The position numbers and the translations under genes are program-made. 64,000 bases of DNA from JABWBD01 sp040768665 (GTDB taxonomy: Bacteria > Planctomycetota > Planctomycetia > Pirellulales > Thermoguttaceae): positions 169,810 through 233,809 of the forward strand of contig JAXGMN010000021.1 in the NCBI GenBank assembly GCA_040768665.1, in the 5' to 3' direction. Position 1 is the stretch's first letter. Every line of letters begins with the position of its first letter. Of the stretch, positions 53,495 through 62,597 are shown one piece after another. Under the pieces are notes generated by a model. It ran no database searches. It was not told the DNA's origin and saw only the letters and a program-made list of their open reading frames with translations.

Positions 53495-53556
53495 TACTCG
53501 AAATGGTTAAAGTCAGAAATGCGGTCGAGGTAGAGATGGAATCGCAGCTTGAATAG
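53491..53556 (+). pseudogene. 21-residue remnant of a possible third gene in the STAND operon
   Basis: A GTG at 53491 overlaps the WD40 stop (GTGA) and opens VILEMVKVRNAVEVEMESQL-E-stop. The last codons and the stop lie inside the 135-bp palindrome at 53541-53675. This looks like the first residues of a coupled third gene cut by that element. It may also be chance; the frame is too short to decide. Confidence 0.35.
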
Positions 53557-53675
53557 TCCTACAGCAAGACTTCGGACCTCCTGCTATTACATGTTGTGCT
53601 GATTGCACTGCTGCCAACACAGCATGCTGCGGGCGATTGGCCAAAGTCATGCTGTAAGACTATTCAAGCTGCGAT
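53541..53675. repeat. 135-bp palindromic (MITE-like) element with 32-bp terminal inverted repeats
   Basis: Arms 53541-53572 (ATCGCAGCTTGAATAGTCCT...) and 53644-53675 match in 30 of 32 positions as an inverted repeat, with about 71 bases between. Read outward, each arm encodes SQLE followed by TAG: the left arm closes the small frame at 53491-53556, the right arm closes the minus-strand gene at 53660-55072. No target duplication is obvious. It could also act as a bidirectional terminator, but there is no T-tract. Confidence 0.85.
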
Positions 53676-55072
53676 AGCGGCTCCTTAACATCCATCTCCT
53701 CGCCCGGCTCATCATACCCGTATTCGTCCATCCAGGCTTGCTGCATCGCAAGGCCCTCAAGCACCGTTACATGGAACTGTTCAACCGACTTCTCCAGTTG
53801 GCGGTACATCTCCAGGTAGCGGTTGAAATCCGCTTCCGGCAATTGCTTGAACTGTCCGGTTTCCGGATTGTCCTCCTTGGCCGTCGCCAACAACGGTTCG
53901 ATCACGGCCTGCTTCTGCTGGGCCAGTTGCGTGGTGCTCGGGCCGAGGGCAGCCAGTCGCTGATAGATCCTGGACAATTGTCGCCAGCGGGCGGGATTGC
54001 GCCTGGGCATTTCTCGTGTGACAAAGAGGTTGTAGCGCCTGAGAAACTGCGTGGTGAGCGGTGATATCTCCCTGGCCCAGGCGGCAGTCAGTTCGTCATA
54101 CACGGCCAAGGGCACCCATTGCTGATGCATGGCCCGCGCATTATCGATCAGGCGATCCGCCTCACCCGGTTCATCCAGTTGGCGCGATCGCTGCGCCATC
54201 CAATCGGCAAGCTTGGAGTAGAAGGCATCCGCTTGCCCACCCGTGTGGGCTTGCTGGCTGAACGTATCCGCGAGGGTCGAATAGGACTCTGCCGTTTGTT
54301 CCCTGGCTCGAGCACGCTCGATCAGTGCGCTGGCGAGTCGCAGAAACTCCGCCTCAATGGTCTTCCGGATCGGTGTCAGGAACCTCTGCCTCAAGGCCGC
54401 GGCGGTTTTCTCATGAACGAGTTGACGGTCTCTTTCGGCAAGCACCCGGGCCGCTTGATCCCGCAACACCCCGCACATCTCCGCGACGCTCCGCCCTCCC
54501 AGTTCATGGTAGAAGCTGATGGCGCGAGCCTGAAGCACCGGGAGCATCATCTCGGGGATCGTTTTGCGTTCTTCCGGAGACGCCCACCGGTAGGCTTTGA
54601 CGAAGGCAACCAAGAACCGCGACCATTCGGCGGCGGAAAAATCAAAATCCAGCGCTGCGGCCGAATCCGCCAGGTGGTCAAGTCGATCGATCAGGTCGTC
54701 GTGGTCTGCTTTCGGAAGGATGTTGATAAAGAACGATCTCCAGTTTGCATAGTGCAGTCGAAACGCGGATCGCCAGGCTTCCGGATCGATCTCGACAAGA
54801 TCACGCGCAGGGGCATCGGCAATGCCGAGTTCGCCCAACACGGGCAGCGCCTCGGCGATCACCTCCTCACACACCAACATCTCATAATGCCGATGATCCA
54901 GATCCTCCAGAATCGCCCGCAGGTATTCCACGGACCGCCCGGAAAGGTCGGCCGGCTTGACCGGTTCCGGATGCTTCTCGCCCTCGCGGAGCTGAACGGA
55001 AGCGACATCGTCTTTCCCTAAGCCGTTCAACAAGATGGCTTCAATATGCCAAGTGTTTTCACGAGAAGCCAT
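53660..55072 (-). CDS. Helical protein of unknown function in the conflict island
   Basis: 470 residues from the ATG at 55072 (start MASRENTWHIEAILLNGLGK). Mostly alpha-helical with high Arg/Glu/Gln content (PADLSGRSVEYLRAILEDLD, RSFFINILPKADHDDLIDRL, AWAREISPLTTQFLRRYNLF). No catalytic or membrane motif is visible. The last residues (PLSQLE) come from the palindromic element, so the natural C-terminus may have been longer. Upstream lies another palindromic repeat and then the broken SLOG-RyR gene. Family not recognised. Confidence 0.7.
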   Translation of the reverse strand: MASRENTWHIEAILLNGLGKDDVASVQLREGEKHPEPVKPADLSGRSVEYLRAILEDLDHRHYEMLVCEEVIAEALPVLGELGIADAPARDLVEIDPEAWRSAFRLHYANWRSFFINILPKADHDDLIDRLDHLADSAAALDFDFSAAEWSRFLVAFVKAYRWASPEERKTIPEMMLPVLQARAISFYHELGGRSVAEMCGVLRDQAARVLAERDRQLVHEKTAAALRQRFLTPIRKTIEAEFLRLASALIERARAREQTAESYSTLADTFSQQAHTGGQADAFYSKLADWMAQRSRQLDEPGEADRLIDNARAMHQQWVPLAVYDELTAAWAREISPLTTQFLRRYNLFVTREMPRRNPARWRQLSRIYQRLAALGPSTTQLAQQKQAVIEPLLATAKEDNPETGQFKQLPEADFNRYLEMYRQLEKSVEQFHVTVLEGLAMQQAWMDEYGYDEPGEEMDVKEPLSQLE

Positions 55073-55087
55073 GATTTGTATCGCCTG

Positions 55088-55166
55088 CGGAGGGACAGGC
55101 ACCTCGCCGGGACGTATCGTCTGCGGGTTTTGCACAGGTCCGGCTCGGAGCCAGTCCCCGTTTTTT
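55088..55166. repeat. Palindromic repeat element, GGGGACTGGCTCC family, inverted orientation
   Basis: On the plus strand GGGACAGGCACC (near 55092) faces GGAGCCAGTCCCC (near 55148). The T/A mispairs are at the same two positions as in the other copies, with A6/T6 at the right border. The element separates the SLOG-RyR remnant from the unknown helical protein. Confidence 0.75.
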
Positions 55167-55178
55167 CAGGGCCCCTTG

Positions 55179-55944
55179 TCACGCCTTCGCGGCGGCCTCC
55201 TTGCGGAAAGCCACCAAGCCGGCTTGGGCGAGGATCTTGGGGAAGGCTTGCACCGCGGCACGGTCGTAGGCTTTTATGCCGTCGTCCAGATCCTTCCAGG
55301 AAACCAGGCAGTCGTGGATTCGCCTGGCGTCGTCGCGCGGTCGGCCGTAGCGCCAGCCGTTGCGGAGACGCTCCATATTCCAGCGGCCGTGTTCCAGTTC
55401 GGCCATCCGTTCCACTTCCTCGTCGGTGAATTCGTCGAAGATCTTCGGCTTGGACTTCGCACTCTGTACTGTGAACCCGGCGGCTTCGAGAATCGCCACC
55501 GCGTATTTTGCCTGCTCTTGACTGGCCGTCTTGAAGGTCGCGTCGAAAGAGGGCCACGGCCGCATGTTGGCCGGCACGCTTTGCACTGCTCTCAATATAC
55601 ACTTCGTGAAAACTCTGAGCCATGGCTTCTTCAATGAGCCGGAATTGCTTGCGGCCGGCCAGATCGCCCGCCACGTCGCCGACACAGCCGGGAATGCCGA
55701 CGCCGGTTCCGCCAGCAATGACGGTGCCGTGTAAGTCGTCCAGGCAGGTGGCGAGAACGGGGCGGATTTTGGCGAGAGTCTTGTCGTCGATGCTCTTCGC
55801 GCCGCAGGCGACAATGAGCACGGGAGGAACGACTTGCGATTGACCGTTGCGGGACTCGGCTGCCCCCCCTGCCTGCTTGCCCAGCGTGAGCGAGTCAAAA
55901 TCGAAAACCAAGAAACCTTCGGCGCGGGCCCGCTTGACGATCAA
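55179..55944 (-). pseudogene. SLOG (LSDAT)-RyR protein gene, 5'-truncated and frameshifted
   Basis: Two frames must be joined. The upstream part reads PPVLIVACGAKSIDDKTLAK then GTVIAGGTGVGIPGCVGDVA, a SLOG/LSDAT nucleotide-binding fold, and continues to IEEAMAQSFHEVYIESSA. Near 55570-55600 the frame changes, and the other frame gives PANMRPWPSFDATFKTASQE then ELEHGRWNMERLRNGWRYGR, DDARRIHDCLVSW and IKAYDRAAVQAFPKILAQAG, a RyR domain. No start codon precedes the SLOG part; a stop lies just upstream, so the 5' end is missing. SLOG and RyR domains co-occur in prokaryotic conflict and signalling proteins. Confidence 0.75.
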
Positions 55945-55985
55945 CTGTCAGAGCAGGCGAGCTCGCTAGTTCCAAGTCAAGACCT

Positions 55986-56015
55986 GACACCATCGTTGCC
56001 GACACCATCGTTGCC
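55986..56015. repeat. Tandem duplication of 15 bp
   Basis: GACACCATCGTTGCC occurs twice in direct succession. It sits in the 200-bp gap between the four-gene ternary operon and the broken SLOG-RyR gene, near the likely truncation point. Confidence 0.9.
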
Positions 56016-56141
56016 TCCCTCCCATTCCGGCGCCCCCTTGACCACCCAATGTTTCCGGCTTGGACTTGCGTCTGATCACCTCGCCGATCACCGACATGGG
56101 CACGGTGACCGGCATCCTCGTCCAGCAGGCCCTCGCCAACA

Positions 56142-59114
56142 TCAGCGGCGTCCGAGGCGGTAGATCCGTACCGCTCCGCTGGATTGCACCAGGGCGAACT
56201 GGTCTGGGTGTGGACAGGCGAGAATGGCGACCGGTGCAATGCCGTTGCCCGACAAGACTGCCTCCAGGTGCGTTTCGCCCCCTTCAGCCCGATAGACGTG
56301 GCATTCGTGGGCGTTCGCGGCTACCAGCCAGCCGCTGCGGGTGAAGCCGGTCAGCGGCGACTGGAGATCCTGCGCAAACAACTCCAGCGGAGATCGCAAG
56401 CCGTCCCAGTAGACGGCCGCGCCGATGGCCATGCCGACGACGATCCGCGATCGCGAGTGCGGCGGCGAACCGGCCAACGACAGCGCCGCTCGTGGCAGTG
56501 CGACCGAGTCTGTCCGGTTCGAGGATCGCAGGATGACGAGCCTCTCTCCGATGCCTGCATACACGCCCTCTTTGCGCACGTGCAGCGGGATCGGCAGCAC
56601 GGGAGGCTGTCCGTCCAGCCAGGCGGCCCATTGGTCGGGGGTCGCAACCAGGCGCGAGGCGACCGGACGGCCTTCGCTCGAGAACGTGTGCAAAACCAGG
56701 CCGTCGCCCGGGGCGGAGAGGATCCACGTCAGGCCGTCGGGGGTCCGCGCGGCGGCCAGCGAGTGCTCGGGCATCCACGGGGGCGTGCCGGCCTGCACTC
56801 GGCTCGGTGAGTCGTCGGTCGGCCCAAACGACACCAGTTCCAACGGCGGCTGATCGACCGCGTACACCCAGAGTGGTTGCCTGAGACTCGGATCGGCGGT
56901 CAGGAGTATTGCACGGAGCGCCGGACCAGGCGCGGCATTGTCGATCCGCCATCGTTTCGCCCGCATCGCACGAATGTGGCCGTTCCAGAAGCATTCGCCC
57001 AACACGAGCGTCGGATTTGTCTTGCCCGCCAGGTATCCGGCTGCAAACAGCCCCTCGTCGGTGCCCACCGCACACTGCCAGTTCACGCGGTCCGGGCTGG
57101 ATAGCAGGATCTCGTGGAGAAGCATGGGACGCAGCGGCGATCGCTTGACCTGAAAGGTCGGCAACACGGCGGGCGCGGCCGGCGCCGGTGCGGCTCGGAA
57201 GGGCTCTCGCGGCGATTTCAGGTATCGACGGCAGTCGCGGTCAAGGAGCCGATCGCCGGGCACGAGCCGGCGGATCGCTGCCAGAAGGCTCTCGCTTTCG
57301 TCTTCCATCGCCCGGGAAAGCCGCGAGGAGACGATCGTGCGCGTGGTGTCGGCGGCCGTCGCACGGACATCGTCCGCCGGATAGCGGTGTGTCAGGTCGG
57401 CAAGGATTCGCACGAGGATCACGGTCTGTTCGCCCGGGAGCGTGTGAGCCCGCATCGCTTTGATTCGTGCCTGGGCCTGGTCGTGACGTCCCAGGCGGCC
57501 GAGAAGGCGAAAGATTTCTTCGAGGCACTTGCCCGCCTGCGGTGAATGCGGCCATCCGGATTCCAGGCATAGCAGGGCCTCCTCGGGCGCATCGAGCTTG
57601 TCGACAAGGATACGGGCCGCCGAGAGCCGGTCGCCCGAGGCTAGCTGTTCGGTCACCGCCAGGCGATAGAATTCGGCGGCGCGGACCGGCTGATCGATTT
57701 TTAGGCACAGGTCGCCGGCCTCCTCGTACCGGGCGATTTCCTCATAGAGGGCGATCGCCTCGCTCCAGAGGCCGCCCTGTTGGAGGCAGCGAGCTGCCTC
57801 GTCGGGCCGGCCGAGCCGCCGCAGGTACAACTCGGCCGCTTCGCGCCAAAACTGCCCCGCCGCCAAGGCCGACGCGGCCAGGTCGATCCGTCCCAGCAGC
57901 TCTCCGAAAATGTAGGCGGCGCGGCGGTGACGTCCGAGGCGAAGCTCGCGGTCGGCCAACTCCATATACTTGGCGAAGAGCTGTTCCCGCATTTCGGCGG
58001 GCAGGTCCCAGAAATCGACCGGGCCGGCGGAACTGAGCCGCGCGAGATTGAAATCGACGTCGCGTTTCGGCAGACGATCCCCCGGCGGCCCTCCGCTTCG
58101 ATGCCCGCCCGCGCCCAAGGGAATCGCATAGCGGAGTGCCCGATCCGGGGCCTTTGAGAGAAGGTCCAGCAGGCGAGTGATCTCGCGGTGGCGGGCGGCG
58201 AGCATCGAAGCGTCGAGGCGAGAGAGTTGCCGCTCGGCCCATTGGCCGATCCCGGTGACCGCACGGGCAGCTATCTTGCCGAAGGCGCCGGCTCCCATCC
58301 CGCCGATGGCCGCTGCGGCCTTTCCCGGCCAGGACCCGAGGGTCGAGCCGCTCTTGCGGCCGGACCGCCCGCGGCCCGCCGGCTCGTCTGCCTGCGGAGC
58401 TTTTTCTGAAGCACCCTTTTCTCTCCGCGGTCGCAAGCCCGTCACCCAACTCACCAGGCGAGCGAATTGCCGTCGCACGTTTCGGCCGAGTCGCGGAAGC
58501 ATGCTCGAACGTGGTTCCTGTGGGCCTGGCGGAAGCTCTTCGAGCGACGGCAGCCGGGTGGCAATGTCGTCTTGTCCCTCGCGCAGCAGGGAGTCGGCAT
58601 CGACGGAGCACTCCGGCAGGATCGAGAGCAACCGATCTTGCACGGCGATTCCCGGGCGAGCCCGATCCCATGCCGTGTCGGTCGGCGACGGCAGTTCCAG
58701 CAGATCGTGGATCGCCAGCCGATCGGCGGGATCGAAACCAACGAGGCCCGCGACCGGATGAAACAGGTAGACTCGCTCGGCCGGCGTCAGCAGTGAGGCG
58801 AGCTCCGACGGCAAGACCTGGGGATCGAGAACGGCTTCCACGGGCAGGTACAACCGCCCGCCGAGACGTCCGTATGGCTGCGAGCACGGCGTCGTCCGCG
58901 GCCGGCAATCCTGCGGCACGACCACGAAGAGGCCGCGAGGGCTGAGGTCGCCCGCCGATTGCGGCACCACGTACAAGGCGACGTCCGTCAACGGCGCTTG
59001 CCAGGCGAGCAACTCGTCCAACCAGCGCTCGGGCGATGCGCCGGCGATCAGCCAGGCCACCGGCTCGCGGCGGGCCGACTCGCGGTATCGAATTTTCAGC
59101 CCCAGAGCGATCAA
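56142..59114 (-). CDS. Beta-propeller/TPR-like component of a MoxR-vWA-propeller ternary system
   Basis: 990 residues, TTG start overlapping the previous stop. The N-terminus (~1-215) is an alpha/beta domain (PVAWLIAGASPERWLDELLA ... VYLFHPVAGLVGFDPADRLA). A low-complexity, Arg/Lys-rich stretch (~220-300) follows, then TPR-like repeats (~385-600: RAAYIFGELLGRIDLAASAL, EAIALYEEIARYEEAGDLCL, RLGRHDQAQARIKAM). The last ~350 residues form a propeller-like beta region with no ATPase motif. This build fits the bpX-type proteins described next to MoxR and vWA genes. It is the last gene of the coupled operon. Confidence 0.75.
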   Translation of the reverse strand: MIALGLKIRYRESARREPVAWLIAGASPERWLDELLAWQAPLTDVALYVVPQSAGDLSPRGLFVVVPQDCRPRTTPCSQPYGRLGGRLYLPVEAVLDPQVLPSELASLLTPAERVYLFHPVAGLVGFDPADRLAIHDLLELPSPTDTAWDRARPGIAVQDRLLSILPECSVDADSLLREGQDDIATRLPSLEELPPGPQEPRSSMLPRLGRNVRRQFARLVSWVTGLRPRREKGASEKAPQADEPAGRGRSGRKSGSTLGSWPGKAAAAIGGMGAGAFGKIAARAVTGIGQWAERQLSRLDASMLAARHREITRLLDLLSKAPDRALRYAIPLGAGGHRSGGPPGDRLPKRDVDFNLARLSSAGPVDFWDLPAEMREQLFAKYMELADRELRLGRHRRAAYIFGELLGRIDLAASALAAGQFWREAAELYLRRLGRPDEAARCLQQGGLWSEAIALYEEIARYEEAGDLCLKIDQPVRAAEFYRLAVTEQLASGDRLSAARILVDKLDAPEEALLCLESGWPHSPQAGKCLEEIFRLLGRLGRHDQAQARIKAMRAHTLPGEQTVILVRILADLTHRYPADDVRATAADTTRTIVSSRLSRAMEDESESLLAAIRRLVPGDRLLDRDCRRYLKSPREPFRAAPAPAAPAVLPTFQVKRSPLRPMLLHEILLSSPDRVNWQCAVGTDEGLFAAGYLAGKTNPTLVLGECFWNGHIRAMRAKRWRIDNAAPGPALRAILLTADPSLRQPLWVYAVDQPPLELVSFGPTDDSPSRVQAGTPPWMPEHSLAAARTPDGLTWILSAPGDGLVLHTFSSEGRPVASRLVATPDQWAAWLDGQPPVLPIPLHVRKEGVYAGIGERLVILRSSNRTDSVALPRAALSLAGSPPHSRSRIVVGMAIGAAVYWDGLRSPLELFAQDLQSPLTGFTRSGWLVAANAHECHVYRAEGGETHLEAVLSGNGIAPVAILACPHPDQFALVQSSGAVRIYRLGRR

Positions 59115-61867
59115 CGTAGTTGCGCCGCAAATGGTTTGAGGATCTCGTTGAAAACAGCCATCGCCGGGTGAGGGCGGTTGTCGCCGAGGTAGTACGCAGA
59201 GCCCCAGTGTCGGCCGTCCGAGGCCCAGCCGGAAACACAGTTCGGGTCGAGCACGAGACTTGCTTCCGGCACCCGGGAGTCCGAGCTTTGCAGGTGCAAG
59301 AGTCCTCGCGAATCAAGCCATGCCCGGCTGCCGTCTTCCCACCGGGCCACGCGGAGCTCGTAGCGTGTGCCGGGCGGACCGGCCGCCGGCTCGAAGGCGC
59401 GTCGCAAGGGGAGCACGTGACCGGTGGGCATCTGCTGCATCCGGATTCGCCCCCGGCAAGAGTCCCACTCGATTCGGAACCATGCTCGCCGCGAGACGAG
59501 GATCAACGCCTCCTTGTCGCGCCCGATCTCGCGGAAACGCCGCGGCAGGCTCCGAGGCCGAATCCAGCTCAGGGCCTGCTCTCGGAGCACGAGTTCCCAC
59601 GGCCGATTACCCGGAACGACCGGCCTGCGCCGCCCGGTCGCCACGTCGACCTGCCAGAACCGTCGAGGCGTGGACTGTTCACTCACCAACAGACTCTCGC
59701 CATCGGGCGCTGCGAAGGAAAGCCAGAACGGCCCCGGAAGATCCGACAGCAAATCCGTCCATGTCTCGTCGCATTCGCGGTAGAGGCGCCCCTCAAGGCT
59801 CAGACCAAAGAATCCGGCGCGCCCCATCCGCTCAAAGAATCCCATCAGATGCAAACGGCTCGATATTTGGGAATCGATCAGGCGCTCCCAGCGGATCTGC
59901 AGTCCGTCCCAATCCAGCACGTACCAGCCGTCGGGGAAAAGGAATACTCGGCCTCGTCCTGCATACCACACTCCCCGCTTCATGGCGCAGCCGCCCGATA
60001 CACGCCGGCCGGACGCCACGGAGAGGACATCGACGTGCCTTACCCAAGTCCTGGAGTTGCCGTAAATCGCGAACAACTGATCGGCGCGATCGTAGAACCC
60101 GAGGACCGCCTCGCCGCGGAGCTCCAGCGGCACCGTGCGGACTTTGCCGGTTTCCAGGTTGGCCAAGAGCAATTTAGCGGGCGTGCGGGGATGGTCACCG
60201 ATCACGGCCAGGGCAGTCGTGCCGCCATACGCGCCGGCGGCATGCCAGAGCGCGGGCCCTCGAATCGAGACGTGGTCGCTCAACTGACGCGCCCCACGAT
60301 CAGGCCGAGCCCAGTGCATCAGGCGCCCGTCGGTGGTCAGCGCCAATGCGCCCCAGCCCCACACCGCCCACGTCCGCCTCAGATCGACCTGATGAGGCAG
60401 CAGCAAGGGAAACGGGCCGGCCGAGAAGATCGCCGGCAGCGCATCGGGCACGCGGCGATCGACCAGCGGAGACGGGCGAGCGGACGCGGGCGGGGCCAAC
60501 AGCTCTTCGAGGCGGAGCTTCGCCTCGCGGATGACTTTGCTGGAGCGGCTGCCGCGAGCGATCATGCGGAACTGGCCGCTGCGGCTCACCGTGGCCAGGT
60601 AGAGCGAGGGAATCTCCAGCGACGAAATTGCCCGGACAAACTCCGGGTCGGCCGCCGCGTCGTCGCCCGTGACAATCACCAACTCCATCGGGTCGCTCCG
60701 AGACGACACCGCTTGGAGAAATGCGGGCAGTGCGTCGCCCGGATGGGCCTCCGGCTCCAGGGCCTCCATGTGCCGCAGAATGCCCTCGCGCCACGTCAAA
60801 TCGATCGGCACGACCCGTTTGCTTTTCGCGCGGTAGGCGTCGACACGGACGTTTTGGCTCCCGCCCGCCGCCAGGGCGAGTGCCACCGCCGTGGCAAAGA
60901 CGCGGGGAATTCCCCAGAGGCGAATGCCCGCATCGACCAGCACGGCGCGATGCCGCGGGGGAGTGCGGGGCGGCGACTCCCGCCGCCAATAAAGGGCCTC
61001 GTTCAAGGCGACACGCACGGCCAGCGTCATGCCGTCCTGGGCCAACTCGCCCAACAGCAGCCGGTCCAACGGGCCGCGGTTGGCGATGTCGGAGATGCCG
61101 CCGACCGGAAGGTCTTCGTGGTCCTCGACCGCCCGGGGAAGATGCACCGCCGCCATCAACTGCCGAGCGATGCGGGCCAGCCCGCCCAACTCCAGGTCGT
61201 TCTGCAATTCCGAGATGAGGCGGCGTGCGCGCTGGGCCGGCTCCAGCTTGAGATCCGCCGGCTGGACGATCTGATCCAGGCCGGTGCGGAGGCGGAGCTC
61301 GAGGACCCCGGCATCGACCCGCGGCAATCCCTGTTGAAGGATCCGCAGGTCGCGAAGCAAGTCTTCCCATATCCACCAGTTGCCGCCGTGGTGAAGCGTG
61401 TGGTTTTCTCTCGTGCGGCGGAGAATATCAACAATGGCATCCGCTTCGGTGGGCGTGGTGCGGTAGCGGCTTTCCTCGAGGACCAACTCGACAAGCACGG
61501 CCTCGGCTTCGACGCCGCTGCGGAGCCCGGCGGGGAGTTGAGCCACCGCGTCCAGGCCGGCAAGCACTTGCGAAAGCCCTTGCGGAAAGGTTCGCCGCCC
61601 CGCGCCGGCCAGCGTGCTGACCAGCGAGCTCAATTCCGGCGACGACGTCTGCCAGGTGCCACGGCAGGCGGCCAGGATGAGCACGACCGTGTCGAACGGC
61701 GGCAGCCCGCGCGGCGCCAGGCGTTCAAGCACCTGGACCAACTCCCCGCGAAAGGCAATCGTCGCGCCGTTGCTCCAGGCGATCACCTCGCCGCCGTCGG
61801 ACCATTGCCAGAACCATCCGGTGGGCGGCGCGAGGTAACGGTGAACGATCGAAGCGTCGTCAATCAT
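59111..61867 (-). CDS. vWA plus beta-propeller protein of the ternary system
   Basis: 918 residues from the ATG at 61867. A small N-terminal domain (GWFWQWSDGGEVIAWSNGAT) precedes a helical part and a vWA fold at about 320-460 (RHRAVLVDAGIRLWGIPRVF ... DPMELVIVTGDDAAADPEFV). The metal site reads D-A-G-I-R instead of D-x-S-x-S, so metal binding is doubtful. The C-terminal ~400 residues are propeller-like (TWAVWGWGALALTTDGRLMH ... GWYVLDWDGLQIRWERL). It overlaps the upstream gene by 8 bases and the downstream one by four. Confidence 0.8.
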   Translation of the reverse strand: MIDDASIVHRYLAPPTGWFWQWSDGGEVIAWSNGATIAFRGELVQVLERLAPRGLPPFDTVVLILAACRGTWQTSSPELSSLVSTLAGAGRRTFPQGLSQVLAGLDAVAQLPAGLRSGVEAEAVLVELVLEESRYRTTPTEADAIVDILRRTRENHTLHHGGNWWIWEDLLRDLRILQQGLPRVDAGVLELRLRTGLDQIVQPADLKLEPAQRARRLISELQNDLELGGLARIARQLMAAVHLPRAVEDHEDLPVGGISDIANRGPLDRLLLGELAQDGMTLAVRVALNEALYWRRESPPRTPPRHRAVLVDAGIRLWGIPRVFATAVALALAAGGSQNVRVDAYRAKSKRVVPIDLTWREGILRHMEALEPEAHPGDALPAFLQAVSSRSDPMELVIVTGDDAAADPEFVRAISSLEIPSLYLATVSRSGQFRMIARGSRSSKVIREAKLRLEELLAPPASARPSPLVDRRVPDALPAIFSAGPFPLLLPHQVDLRRTWAVWGWGALALTTDGRLMHWARPDRGARQLSDHVSIRGPALWHAAGAYGGTTALAVIGDHPRTPAKLLLANLETGKVRTVPLELRGEAVLGFYDRADQLFAIYGNSRTWVRHVDVLSVASGRRVSGGCAMKRGVWYAGRGRVFLFPDGWYVLDWDGLQIRWERLIDSQISSRLHLMGFFERMGRAGFFGLSLEGRLYRECDETWTDLLSDLPGPFWLSFAAPDGESLLVSEQSTPRRFWQVDVATGRRRPVVPGNRPWELVLREQALSWIRPRSLPRRFREIGRDKEALILVSRRAWFRIEWDSCRGRIRMQQMPTGHVLPLRRAFEPAAGPPGTRYELRVARWEDGSRAWLDSRGLLHLQSSDSRVPEASLVLDPNCVSGWASDGRHWGSAYYLGDNRPHPAMAVFNEILKPFAAQLR

Positions 61868-62597
61868 GGCAGAGCTCCTCGGCCGTCCTTCGCGCCGCGG
61901 AGCGGCAGGCCCGGCAAAAACTCCCGCCGGGCACTCTCTCCCACGTTCCGTCCGGGTGCAGCAGCGCAATGTCATCGCCCTCGAGGCTCAGCAGGCGCCG
62001 AACCACGGCGGGCTCGACCGGCGGCGACCAGGTCCAACCGGCCGGCACGGCGATCCCTTGGCGCTCGATCCAGTGGCGGCCCGGAAGCGGCGGCAGCGGC
62101 TCTCCGCGGACCAGCACGCGCTTGTCGGCCGCGGCCGCGAATTGCCAGCGGTCCAAACGGACCTGCGGCGCCATCACGGCGTAGTCCTCCCACTGCTCGA
62201 TCCCGACGACGAGCAGGTTCGCTTCCTCCGGCTTGAAGCAGCGGACCAGGGTGAGCCGTGCGCGCCGACTCATTCGGCCGCCCAGTCCTGCCACGGGAAG
62301 CTCGAGGCGGAACCACTCGGCCAGCGGCACCCACGGCCCGTCCGGCAGTCGCCCCCGTGGAACGCTTCCTGGGATCGGTCGAAGCTGGCCGTCGGCTGCC
62401 ACGAGAAACCTCTCCGCGCCGGGAAGCATGCGGAGGCTCTTTTCCAGATCCTCGCCGTGCTCGGATCCGTGGAGCCAAAGGTCCTCTCCGGCGAGGCACG
62501 CTTCAATGCCGGCCACGGCCCGCAGTCGCCCTGCGGCCGTCGCTCCGGCCCGCGGCATCCGCACGGCCCAGGTCCGGTCCCTGTCGGTTCGGCTCAT
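61860..62597 (-). CDS. Small bpX-type component of the ternary system
   Basis: 245 residues. Trp/Pro-rich beta segments (GRHWIERQGIAVPAGWTWSP then VVRRLLSLEGDDIALLHPDG, TWERV) and an N-terminal AVRMPRAGATAAGRLRAVAG. I associate this pattern with the bpX domains found between MoxR and vWA genes, but cannot assign which one. A C-terminal Cys pair (FCRACRSA) may bind metal. The start overlaps the MoxR stop (ATGA), the stop overlaps the vWA start. Confidence 0.65.
   Translation of the reverse strand: MSRTDRDRTWAVRMPRAGATAAGRLRAVAGIEACLAGEDLWLHGSEHGEDLEKSLRMLPGAERFLVAADGQLRPIPGSVPRGRLPDGPWVPLAEWFRLELPVAGLGGRMSRRARLTLVRCFKPEEANLLVVGIEQWEDYAVMAPQVRLDRWQFAAAADKRVLVRGEPLPPLPGRHWIERQGIAVPAGWTWSPPVEPAVVRRLLSLEGDDIALLHPDGTWERVPGGSFCRACRSAARRTAEELCHD

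Noticed and set aside
59120..62236. Very long open frame on the plus strand opposite the vWA-propeller gene
   Set aside because: It is antisense to a gene with clear domains and overlapping operon partners. Its composition (Arg/Gly/Pro/His-rich) is that of a GC-rich shadow frame.
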